Shown here piece by piece: positions 1-12,249 of a stretch of DNA of 64,000 bases (its first letter is position 1; the number at the start of each line of letters is the position of its first letter). This DNA comes from Nepenthes gracilis (taxonomy: Eukaryota; Streptophyta; Magnoliopsida; Caryophyllales; Nepenthaceae): positions 2,232,001 through 2,296,000 of the forward strand of contig BSYO01000034.1 of assembly GCA_033239525.1 (NCBI GenBank), read 5' to 3'. A program made the translations under genes and the position numbers. The notes beneath the pieces are model-generated. The model worked only from the letters and a program-made list of their open reading frames with translations, ran no database searches and was not told the DNA's origin.

Positions 1-56
1 AACTTCTCCCTCTGTCCTCTCCTTGTTCTTCGTTCAATTGCCCCTGTTTTCAATTG

Positions 57-87
<31 letters not shown>

Positions 88-534
88 TATTTTATTATTA
101 TAATATATATTATTATAAACATATCTTAATACATATATTTATTTATTAATTTATTATTCATTAAAATATTAATTATTTAATTAGTTATTTAATTACCACT
201 ATAATAATATTTTAATCAAAATTTCTAACATTTTAATTTCCTTTAAATAAATTCTATTTTTGACCAATAAATACCAATAAATTAAAGTTGATCAAATAAA
301 TATTTATTTAATTAGTGTGGTTCAAGATTAACTAAATTTTCTATTTAATTTTAAACTTTAATTAATAGTCCAAATATTTAAACCCAATTCACCGATCCAA
401 AAATCCTAGGTTCATATTTTAAATCCAATTATCAAATTCTAAACCCAAAATAATTACTAAATAGTTAAATTATTATTCAAATTAATTAGATGATTTATTT
501 TTATAAAATAATAAACTCAATAATATTCGAGACG
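1..534. other. AT-rich non-coding DNA with an ATT microsatellite
   Basis: A pure (ATT)n run of about ten units lies at 61-90. The first 55 bases are more balanced in composition (CTTCTCCCTCTGTCC) and may be the tail of something cut off by the window edge. No supportable gene. Confidence 0.6.
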
Positions 535-1331
535 TTATACAAGCGGCGAGTAGACCCGTTGAAACCTGGGACACACACGACCCAAGCCTAGATTGGCCCA
601 CGTGTCCATCTTCAAGTCACAACAGTCGTCTATCCTAATTTTTCGTACATTCAAAGAAGACAAGTTTCACTGTAACGGTTACCTCTAGAGTCAAAGCACA
701 TTCCGAGAGGAATGTGCCAAAAGTCCACACGAGATCTGTTGAAAACCTTAACGGTTACAAAACGTAGAAGAAAGGCAATCAGCCTTCTTGACCGTTATAG
801 TCAGGAATGAGACTCATGCCAACGCAAGAAAGGAAACATCCCACACAGCAGGCGGGCATCCACCTTCACTGTATAAGGAAAGTAGCCAAGAGCCCATGGT
901 GGTAAAAGGCTATGGAAGCTCCCTTCAAAAAAATTCCTCCTCTAGCTCACAAAAGCTCTTAGAAACTCTCAAACAGTTGAGCATCTTAATGTTCTCTCTC
1001 TCTCTCTACTATTAGTTCACAACAAACTCAGTATTTAGAGAGTTTACTCCTCACGAACAATAACGACAAAGCCACTCTTTCTACTAGTGTACTCTCACAT
1101 CCACAAACACTCACCCAACATTCATAGTGCATTCTTTGCATCCACATTCTTGTCTTAGAAGACAAATTATTACTTGAGTATCAGAGTGTTTTTGGTGAGA
1201 TCAAATCACACCGTCACCTAACCTCCTATTTGAAATTGTGATATGTAGGATTTGAGATTCAGTGGACACAACCAGGATCCGACGAACAATTCGACCCGAA
1301 TTTGTTTAAAAATTAGATTTAGGACGCATCA
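535..1331 (+). mobile_element. Decayed solo LTR, Gypsy-like
   Basis: A GC-richer block in AT-rich DNA. Its right half has the U5-like signature seen in several LTRs of this window: TTGAGTATCAGAGTGTTTTT at about 1174, then CTCCTATTTGAAATTGTGAT and TGTAGGATTTGAG. It ends in GGACGCATCA (1331), resembling the ACGCA-type ends at 40468 and 48645. A CTGTATAAGG at about 868 could be the TATA box. The left end and target duplication are not resolved. The 75-codon frame inside is not a recognisable protein. Confidence 0.5.
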
Positions 1332-1804
1332 TAACCCATTAGTTTGGGATTGTCTTCGAGAAGGTTCATTAAACTCACAGACGTTCATATTTGATTGTCT
1401 AAATTATTTCCAGAAAAATTTATAACTATTTATAGTTTAATTATATAAAAAAAATAAACAGAAATTTCGATTTAGATTAGCCAAGCCGATTCAATAACTT
1501 TTTAAGGGTACTTGGCTATATGCGTCTCAAATCTGAAAAAGATGATGACATGCAGTAGAACTACATCGATACAACCTATCCACGAGAGTTTGCAACCGAG
1601 AGGAATCATCTATTGGGTTTTGTATCATTAGTTCATCAAGTTGCACCGTCATTGGTAACACAACAAAGTTAAAAACTGCAAACGTGAATATATGACAGTT
1701 GAAATACGCTCAATAATTTAAATTTTAGAGACGCATCATATATATATATGACAGTTGAAATACGTTTAATAATCTGAATTTTAGAAACGCATCGTGTGTG
1801 TGTG

Positions 1805-1837
<33 letters not shown>

Positions 1838-2673
1838 GTATAAAGAGCATTTACTATCATCCAATGATATAGATAAACATATATAATAACAAATATTTTT
1901 ATATTTTAATAAATAATTGAATAAATATAGGCCATAGTCAGGTTGAATATTTATAATCTTAAAAATTGTGGAGCTGAAATAAAATCAAAATTCTAAACAA
2001 AACAAAACTATTCATCTCAATAACAATAATTTTTTTTTGTTAGGATTTTATGGAGGGAAATTATATGATAATTTATTATATTTTCATTTTTTTAATGTCT
2101 TGTGAGCCAATTGAGTAAGTAAAAAATTAAGATTATTTTATAAAAACTTTTTTAAATAAATATGTTATTTAAAAATAGGTATAAATTTGATAAATATGTT
2201 ATAGGACCAAAGTAAACTATTATAAAAAAGAATTCGATTAGTAACTTATTATAAATAAATATATTTACTAAATATTTAGATAATTATTAATAAATATTAA
2301 TATATTAAAGTATTTATATTTTTAATATAAATAATGTAATGCATAGTAAAATTTTGAAAATAAAAAATATTAAATATTATAAATGAAATCTCTGATATTA
2401 TGTCATCAATTTATCTTTTTATTTTACGTGGTTCTATTAAGAATATAAATTAATAACTAATTTAAAAAATTAAGGGTCTGGAATGAAATTTATTAATATA
2501 AATTAATAACTAATGGCATGTTTAGTTACCGAAATAAAATAAGGTAAAAATAGAATAGTTATTTTCAGATAATAGAATAGGATGATAATAGAGTTAAATT
2601 GTTATTTCTATATTTGATTGTTGAAATATAATAAGGTAGAAATTAGTATTTTATTATTTTTTGTATAATAGTA

Positions 2674-2707
<34 letters not shown>

Positions 2708-2725
2708 GTAGTAGTTGTAGTAGTA

Positions 2726-2759
<34 letters not shown>

Positions 2760-3720
2760 GAGGAAACAACTATTCTTATCTTTAATGAGGAAATAGTTAT
2801 TATAATATATGTAAAAATAAATATTTTTTTAAAAATATTTATTTTTGATTAAATTTATAACTAAATAGAGGATTATTTATTCCCAGGAAATAGAAATTTT
2901 ATTCTCACTTAATTTTCTCTAACCAAATGTAGGGTAACTATTTTATAAAAATTTTAAAAAAATCATAAAATATGTTTAATTTTTTTTTTTATATGGAAAA
3001 TTAATATTATAATTTTGTATTAAAAAATTTAAAAAGCAATATCTTTTTAAAAGTTCTTTTTACTAACTATAATATAAAATCTTCAATTTTTTAAATTTAC
3101 TTTTATAATAATATTTTAAAAATATACAATTAAAAAATATTATTTTGTAAGTTTATAAATATATAAATATGTTTATTTGATAAAAAATAAATTTAATATA
3201 TAAATTTAATATTATTATTTAATATATATATTTATTATTAATTTAATAAAAAAATAAATTAACTATTTTTTAATAATTCAAATCTCCACCGACATTAAAA
3301 TAATATGTCACTAGTTTGTATATTTTTAGTCTATTGGCAATTAAATATATACGTGACAGCTAATTAAAAAATTAATTTTACAATGATAAAAATTAAATTT
3401 AAATAATTTATTAAGTTTATTTTAAATTATTAAAATTTTTAATATGTGTAAATTATATTCGACCTACAATTTACTATTGGGTAATTTTAAAACAAATAAT
3501 CATAAAATAAATTTGATTATTTAACTTTTTATAATTAAATATATTTAATAAATTTATCAATTAATCTATTAATTAATAATTTTTATTATATATCAAATTA
3601 TAAAAAATTAAATAATAATTTATAAATATTACCTTATTAAAATATTTATATTTTAACTAAAATAAATAAGTAAACTTTTTTTTATTAAAAACTCAAAAAA
3701 AAATTTAAAAAATAATAATA
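1332..3720. other. AT-rich non-coding stretch with small tandem duplication and microsatellites
   Basis: A roughly 60-bp unit containing ATATGACAGTTGAAATACG is duplicated at 1686-1740 and 1747-1797. It is followed by GT, AT and GA dinucleotide runs (1795-1837). A compound (AAT)n/(GTA)n microsatellite lies at 2673-2756. No gene seen. Confidence 0.6.
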
Positions 3721-6390
3721 AACACAAAATCGATTTCCTAACTAAACCTGGCGTCACTGTTTGGCTATGCAGCTGTAACGCACAGTCGGTCACCTTCTTC
3801 TCTCATTCTTACTGGAAATAGGCTGTAAGAAAACTGTTCACCGGCAGCTGTCCAGACACGCAACTGATTATTAATTCGAATTAATGATATTTATTTAATA
3901 ATTATCCAATCAAATAGTCCTCCTATAATTAATTATTATAAGTAACACAAAATCTTATGTTATTAATTTGTGATGAGATTAATTATTTTCAAATTTCCCT
4001 AATCTCCACGCTATTTAAATATTAAATATATTTATTTTTTAATTATTTAAATTATCATTATAATATAAAATATTAGGAATAGAATAATATATTAAAATAT
4101 TTTTTAATTTTATAATTAATTAGTTTTAAATTAACCTGACTATTTATTTATAATAAAAAATTACTTATATAAATATTTATTTATTATTATCTCAAAATAC
4201 GCCCAATAAATTAATTATTGATTATATTTATAAAAATATAATACATTTATTTGGTAAAATCATCTATATAAATAATATTTTTATTAAATACCTTTAGTGA
4301 AATTTTTTAGTCACTGTTGAGATATTTTTATTAAATAATATTTTATTATTTTATTTATTTAAAAATTAAAAATAATTAAATAATACATAATTAATTAAAA
4401 ATATTTTTAAATATTTCCTGTCTATACTTGTTGTAAAAGTAGCTTAACATTTACTCAAAAAATGACAGCTTAAGTCACTTTTTTGGATCTCAATGGCCGA
4501 ACCACCCTTGACTTTGTTCTTTTAATTAAATTCATTTACTTTTTCCACTTTTGAAAATAATCCCCCATTTTAAATTGTTTTCCCTTTTAACTACCCATTA
4601 TTTACATCATGGGATGAGTTTACCATGAAAAATATTTGTAAATATTATTAATTATATTCTACAAGCTTTTTTTTTTCAAAATTTTAAAAAATATTTTTAA
4701 ATAAAATTTGATGGGTCTGATAAGATTATATATAGTTTTTGTTATTGTATATTTGGGGTTTAGTTAGATAATTTTTATTTATTACGATTTATGAATTGAG
4801 TAGGTGTAATACTGTTTGCGATATTAGATAATGATAGTTTGCTTGCCCTAATACTGCTACGATTATATTTGATTATGTTTTCTGTGGTATTATTATGCAG
4901 TATTTGATTCATTATTTACTATTAAATCGTGATTAATTATGAATAATCTTTATATATAATGCTATTATTATCATCTTTTTTTATTGGAATCGTAACATTC
5001 ATGTTATACAATATTCAAATTATTAACATTCAACAATCCGATATGAAAATTTTTAACTCAAATTTTGATTCATAATATGCATCAAAATTCATGATAAATT
5101 GGCCATATTGTGATTTTTATGATAATATGTGTTGAGTATGATCTAAAATAAGATCAATTTAATCCGATAAAATATGAGACTTTCGCATTGCAAGCTTGTG
5201 AAAGGGCTGTAAAACAACTAAATTGTTAGACCTAAAAAGGAAAAGAATCTTAAATCTTTTCGGACTCTTGATCAATCGAACAACTAAATTATTGAATTAT
5301 TAAAAATACAAAAAAATTGAGACACCTAATGCTTGATAAAAAAATTAAATTAGGTATTAGATCCTGACGAACATTTATATGAATTTTGGGATGATTGGCC
5401 ATATTAGACATACAGTTACAGCTATCATATGATAGGTATTATACATTGGGCAGTTGTAAACTTATGTAATGATCAGTTTGTTTAGTTTTCAACAATTGTG
5501 AACCTCAATTATTACACTGTGGTGCCAATTTTATAAAAAAATATACTGTTTGACAATTAAAGTATAAAGATTTATCATTCACTCGGCCAAAAAGACCCCA
5601 ATTTTGAAAGAAACACACACATAGAGAATACTAGTTTCAATATACGTGTGCCTTTTAATAATTATTAAGTCGGGCCATTCAATTCTAATATTTTCTCACA
5701 TTTTTCCATATTAAATTTATTATTATATTTTATTCTCATAGAAATATTTCTGATTTCAGTATCGAATGATATATAGATGAACGAGCTTATTATTATTTTT
5801 ATTTTCATATAAATAAATCTGCTTTGAGTATCGAAAGATATATAGAGAAGTAAATTTCGTATGTTATAATCTGTTGTAACTATTGTGGTGTGTATTATTT
5901 GAATTAAAATGTTCAAATGTTTAACTCGATTTTATCGAATGACTATTTTGATCCCAAATATGCATCTATTTGTATATTAATTTAATAATATTTAAAATTT
6001 AAAATATGTCAAAATAAAAGTCACGGTATATTAAAATCCAATACATTCGATAAATCTTCTATAATATAATTAGACAAAATTAAAAAAGTATTTTAAAAAA
6101 TTGTTATTGTTTTTGCATATAGCCGGTTCCTTTTCCATTCAGAGTTTCATCAAATTTCAAATTATAATTTACTAAATTTTTTGAAATATTTATTACTAAC
6201 TTAAAATTGGTAATTATTTCTTTTATTAGAAAATTATATGTGGATATTTTTTACACATTTTTTAAATAATTATGTATTACTTTTTTAAAATTATGACGAA
6301 TTTTTAGAAAAATTATTTCATAAGTTTTCCGAAAAAAAAGGTTTCACATGTGAAATAAAAATAATAATAATAAAATAAGACGGAATAAGG
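3721..6390. other. Mostly AT-rich non-coding stretch
   Basis: A small block of balanced composition lies at 3725-3870. Around 5745-5850 an about 75-bp unit with CAGTATCGAATGATATATAG and a GAGTATCGAAAGATATATAG-like copy is tandemly repeated. I see no exon-like coding and no transposon ends. Confidence 0.5.
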
Positions 6391-7185
6391 ATGGGAAAGG
6401 GGTGATGGAAAAGTCACGCGCCGTTTTGACTGATTCGACGACAGACTCTGACGAAGATTGTTTGAAGTGGCACGAAACCGGAAGTCGGCCGTGTCTTTGT
6501 ACACGGAACTGAGACGGGAGTCCAAATGATGAGCGGTTACCTGGGTTACCGGTCAACATATCATCCAACGGTCCAGATTTGGTGGCACAGATACGAGACT
6601 AATTATAATTATTTTTAATATTTATTTTCTTCACACATACACACAGAAAATAATAATAATCTAATTTATAGTAGTACAACTCACGGTTACCTAATATATG
6701 GTCCATATTTTAGTAGATTAAAGTCTTTACTTCTAAATAGATATTTATAATTCTATAAATAATACACGATAATATATTAAAAGATATCATATCAATGGGT
6801 GTTAGATTTGACATTAAATTTAGACATAGCTCCCAATTAGACTTCGAAAATACATATATCGTATATTTTGAGTTTACCTGAAGAGTTATTTATTTTATGA
6901 TTTGATTTTAATATTTGCGTACCAACGGTAGCAAGGTATTATAATATTATAGAATTAGTCACCCGTCAAACTTATGAATATTAGTTATCTCATGAATGTT
7001 ACTAAACTGTTGGTGTGGGTATATAGTTGTTGGTTCATAGCGACTAAATAAAATCTGAGAAGTTTATTGTTGTATGTCGTTTAATTGTAACATTTATTGA
7101 AATAGGTTCGATGGAACCTATATCCTTTTTAATATTTAGATTCAGTAGAATCCCAAATATATTCATAATGCTCGATTTCAGTAGA
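6391..7185. other. GC-rich island in AT-rich DNA, unassigned
   Basis: Positions 6395-6590 are clearly richer in G and C (GTCACGCGCCG, GGAAGTCGGCCGTG) than their flanks. Two overlapping minus-strand frames of 70-74 codons cross it but neither resembles a known protein. It could be a relic of a promoter, an exon or an element. Confidence 0.4.
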
Positions 7186-8165
7186 AACTCTTGATAGTTG
7201 TTCTTATAACATCTGAGTCATTGTTACAACGTTATATTGAGTCTCGAATAGTTGATGATTTATCACATATTGTCATTATCATTACATATTTGGTATTATT
7301 GTCTGATATATTTATTGATTATTGTTATTATTTATATCACTTGCTAAAATTTTGGCCCACCCCTATATTTTTATTGACTTTAAAATAGAGTAAGTTGATT
7401 GTGCGTTAGTAGAGATATTACATTTGCTGTGAGAATTTTAGATAAAGGTAATTTGAGAATCTGGTAGCTTTTACATTGGAGAGGCGTTTATATGCAATTA
7501 AGATATTCCCTAACTATGTATTATTGTATCAATTCGGGTTGTAGGTTGTCGGTTTAAAATCCCAATATATTCGAGCACGTCCAAAGCCTTCCCGGCCACT
7601 CGCTGATACCCGCCGAGCCTAAACAAAGAGGTCCCCGGCTCGCCATTTCGAGCCAAAACCCCGAGGGTGCCCTTTCGCCGATTAACTCTTGATAGTTGTT
7701 CTGAACGATTTTTGCGTCCTCTATAAATACTCACCTTATATTTTTGAAACCCAAGCACGCGATGTCCAACGTTATATTGAGTCATTAAACTTGAGAAGAA
7801 AGCCTTTCATGCTTGATTGATTTATTCTCTTAAAAAAACTAAATGATTACAACTTTGAAATCCATGTTCTAAAGAGTTTTTCATCTCTTTCCTTTTTCAT
7901 TTAACCTTTTGGTATTTCTACCTTATTTAGACGTTGGTTGTTGAAGAAGGAGATCCGATCTTATTTATATCGAGAGGAAAGATTGACGTGAACACCCCTA
8001 TATTTTTATTGACTTTAAAATAGCAAATCAAGGAGTTGATAGTGTATTCGTTACCACCCGGTTTGTAGTTGATTTCATACATTTGCTCGGAGTGTTTTCT
8101 CGATTATGAGAATTTTAGGCTTATAATTATTTAGAGGTAATTTGAGAATCGTGTATTGAATATTT
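7186..8165. repeat. Direct duplication of a block about 0.3-0.45 kb long
   Basis: Three markers occur twice in the same order. ACTCTTGATAGTTGTTCT is at about 7189 and 7685. CAACGTTATATTGAGTC is at about 7228 and 7769. CACCCCTATATTTTTATTGA is at about 7359 and 7993. A shared GAGAATTTTAG...GGTAATTTGAGAATC follows at 7431 and 8107. The second copy is preceded by a GC-rich segment (7565-7690). It could be the terminal repeats of a small, worn element. Confidence 0.55.
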
Positions 8166-11100
8166 TTTATTATTAAAAGATAACGGGTTGAAATACGTTT
8201 TTTTTTCTAGTTTTCTTTTCTACTTTATTAGATGAATATTTTATCGAGATTACATGCCCATGAGCTTATTTATTAAGAACATTTATAATATTTTTTATTT
8301 TAAAAAATTAAATATTTATTATAAATATTTTATTTTTGATAGATTTATAATAAGTATTTATGGTTTGAGTTATTTTCGTGTCGTTAATTCAAATCAAGTC
8401 GAATAATTTGAGTATAGGTCACTACAACGTTCATGGACACGGGCTTAGTAAACGGTTCTAGTAGATTATGCTAATGTGAAACTTTCTCTAGGGTCGGCCT
8501 ATATGAGGTTAACTACCTTACAGTTATGGTAGACTGAATGTTTGGATTAACCGATGAATCATTTATAAAAGATTAAGAAATTAGTTAAGTATAAAGAATC
8601 GTCCATCTAGCTTGACAGTCTGTGCTTATTGGCTCATCTCTTGTGATATACCTTTACCAACCATTTTCTAGAACTACTGCATTTTGACTATTTTAATTCT
8701 TTATCAATTTAGTCATCTGGTTTTATCGTTGAATATTTAGAATATAAGCTAACTAATAGACTTTCAGCCCCCGAATAGGGTGGTTGACAGTTCAATTTCT
8801 ATCATTCTGGACTAATTATCTTGATCTTAACTGGAGACCAATTAATTCGAATCAGTTTGGCTTTTAGTCATGCCTATCAAAGATAATAGAGAACAAATCC
8901 TTGAAAAAAGAGTTTTTCTTTTGAGCATGTCATAACTTGAAAAATGATTCCTTATTTTTAAAAATAATAACCGTCCATATTTTATGCTAAAAATTCGTAG
9001 TTGTTATTATTATTATTTACATAATTCTTATGTTAAAATTATTCAAATTATTCTTTATTTATCACGTTTATTATTTGTGTATCTAAGCTAAAATAATGCA
9101 TGCTAATTTCACCATTGACATGTTAATAGATTCATTGTATTTGAAGCATCTGTCAAATGAAATGCAAATGTCGTTATCTTGTGATAGTAATTACAAAGAT
9201 CAAATGTCAAAATTTTGACTCAAATCAAAGTAATTTATCAAAAGATCTAAGTAAATAAAAGTTTATTGGAAGCTAACAAAGACATATAAGAGCATAGCTG
9301 GTACTTGATTACTGTAAATTCATATTTTATGAAGATCAGAGTCGTATTTTATTTTTTTTACTGATTATAAATCTTATAATTATTTTAAAAAAATAAATCA
9401 CAAAATCCTAAAAAATAAACAAAACTTATAAAAGCATTTGAAAAGAAGCAACTAGTAGTAGAGGAAAGGCTCTCTTTCTTTCTCCACCACCCGTATGGCA
9501 CTCGGATGAATCTCAGTGCACATGTTGGGCACAGGTAGGACAGATGATTAATAAGAATTGCCCGAGATGGTCAATAACAGTTGCTCAAGGCAATGTGGAT
9601 AGTTGCCAAAGGCTGCTCTGAGAATGCCGAGAGCATTTTCTTAATTGGGCTAAAGCCAACGGTTGCAATTACCTAGAAAAAGAGAATGGGGGATCCTGTA
9701 ATGCGGAACAGGTATTTTGCCCCATATTTATTTATTTTTTTTATAAAATTTGTATTCAAAAAATTCAAATATGGGGTGAAACATTTGCTTCACGGAGTAG
9801 GAAGGGCGGTCTCGAGAAGAAGTGGCACACATGGCCAACCGTGTTTCCCTACCACGTGTGCCACTGATCGACTGTGCAAATGTGTACCTATTTGCCTGTG
9901 TATGTACTCTTAGTTTTGGTAGGAGAGTGACTTTTTTATTGTTGAACATTAATAAAACATGTCTTGATTTGTTCTCATAGAGTCTTTATTCCTTGTTTGC
10001 TCCTTCCTTTCTCCGGTTTCTCACTTGAGGGATGGTCATGACACATAGCGTTGTCTACGGGCGTTATAGTTCTCTTTATTACGTTATCACATGCGAGGCA
10101 ATTGAAACAACTAACATGAACAATAATTTTAATAATGCCCTGATAAAATGGCATCCTTACTGAAAAAATTTGATAGTTCTTAAAAACTATAGTTTTGAAC
10201 ATTTATACTATGATAGATCAAAATACTCAAGTATTTAATACATGTAAAGAATATTTATATTTAGGTGTACGAAAATAAAACATCAATATTACTCATTCAA
10301 TATCACAAACATACACAATAAATAAAGCGTAAAGATAAATAAAAATAAGATGTGATGATGAAGAAAAATTTTAAGAATCAAACAATTATTGAGTAAAATC
10401 ATCTAAATTTTTTAAATCAATTAAAGTAAATCTATCGGAATATGAGACATAAAAAAGACGTTAGTGCTCAAAATGCATTTAATGATGGAAAAATTAGTGA
10501 CAACGTGCTCGTCCTAATCTCTAGACCATCATAGAAGTGTGGATAATGCAACAGATAGAGAAGACCTCATTGGTAGATTTTTTTGTCTCCTTACTATAAA
10601 GATAATTAGGGGCTGGTACAAAGAAAAGATCAACTGCATTCCAAATCACTTTAAATGTGATCCAGATAGTCTGACCATGAATATATATTGAAACTCAAAT
10701 ATATCGGGATAGATCTGGTGGGCATTGGAATAAAATTTTTAGACTAGAGAAATAGATGGATGTGACAAATTAGTGGCAGGAGGTAACCACTCCCTAGATA
10801 AAAAGGAGTGGGTAAATTAGTGGAGAGGGTAAATGGAGCAACACCTCATCCTCTAATAATAGGTTCCTAGTACAAAAGGGGGAAGAATAATGCTCAGCAG
10901 CCTTTGGAGACCAAAATCAAAAATGAGTGCACTAAATTCAACTCTTTGGCGTCTCTAAACACTCTTCTTTTCAACTAATTTTAAGGCCATCTATGTCAAA
11001 ATGCCGTAAAACACCTCAAGTATAGGCCATACATATCAAAATAAATGCACTACACAAAAATGAGAGAAACGTGTAGACATTGCTAGTATGAGAATGCTGT

Positions 11101-11843
11101 TTGAGTTGCATTCAAGTGTCAAAACTGCTGAGGTATAAATCAGGTCGAAAAAACTCATATCGAGATGAATCGACAAGGTTGAAGATGAATAAAATACTAC
11201 TAATTGTTATGCTAATATTATTTCTAAAGAAAAATGCAAAATAATTTAAAAAATCCTAGAAATATGTGAAGATTTAAAAATATATGAACAATATACAATA
11301 TCTTCAAATTTATGAGGATGATCATGAAAGATGGTAGGAGAATAGCTAGCTCTGTTAGATTGTGAGATAAACTCTTGAATTTTGAGAGAGATTTGAGGAA
11401 AAATAAGTGAAAATAGGAGGGGAGGGAAAAGTGAGAGTACCACTCGAGTGAGAGAGAGAGAGAGAGAGGGATGAGCTCAGTTTCAGGCGCGATATGGGTT
11501 CTAACTTATAATGCCCGATTTTCTTTTATTGAGTTATGACATCACTAGTATAATTTTAGATTAATTCAAAAATAACTGTATAATAAAAATCGAAGAAAAA
11601 TTTAATTTTGAGAGTTTTAATTAGTGCATGAAAGATACTTGACTTATGTCTGTATGTGTCTAAGGTAGAAGTTGCATGTTTGACGTGCGCTTTGGCAGTA
11701 CTTATACACATTAGTGGCAGATTAGTAGTACCTGATATTATCATCTTAGTAAAGATTGGACATCCTAGTTACCAAATATCAAAATTTAGTCCCAACAAGA
11801 ACTCCTAACTTTTGAGACAAAACCTTCACCTTTTAGAGGAAGT
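8166..11843. other. Non-coding stretch, no recognisable gene
   Basis: Positions 9440-9950 have balanced base composition and read like unique sequence or an old element, but the open frames here (65-75 codons, both strands) show no known motif. A GA microsatellite lies at about 11450-11469. I see no LTR ends. Confidence 0.4.
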
Positions 11844-12135
11844 ATGGAGCACTTTGTAAATCCAAGTCAAGGCATACAAACAAACCAACAGAAAGCGTCG
11901 AGGTTTTATAACATAAAGGTAAAGGGGCAAGTATTTAAAGTTGGAGACTTGATATTGAGAAATATGGAGCCAACTGAAAAAATTACATACAAGAATAAAT
12001 TATCTCCATCTTGGGAGGGACATTTTCTTGTATCAGCAATCCTCTAGAATGTAGTATGCAAATTACGAATTCAGGCAACAAACCTTAGCACCCAAACGTG
12101 GAATGATTTTCACTAAGAGAAGTACTTTCAGTAAT
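11844..12135 (+). pseudogene. Ty3/Gypsy integrase C-terminus relic
   Basis: The frame 11844-12047 (67 codons) carries the hallmark C-terminal integrase block of plant Gypsy elements. FKVGDLILR is at residues 31-39 and KLSPSWEGHF at 52-61, preceded by a basic FYNIKVK stretch. A stop at about 12045 interrupts it. Downstream, a shifted frame includes TQTWNDFH, matching the usual Trp-Asn ending of this domain before the polyprotein stop. I found no reverse transcriptase or RNase H upstream, so the element is 5'-truncated or decayed beyond recognition. The antisense relic and 3' LTR downstream belong to the same element. Confidence 0.7.
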
Positions 12136-12249
12136 AGGTTAAACTTGGAAATAGGAAGGTATGCCCTTCCTATCTCTTTGATTTGCTTGTATTGTATACA
12201 ACTTTCTTAATATTTAATAAAATTTTCTACTCAATTTTAGTTTTACATG

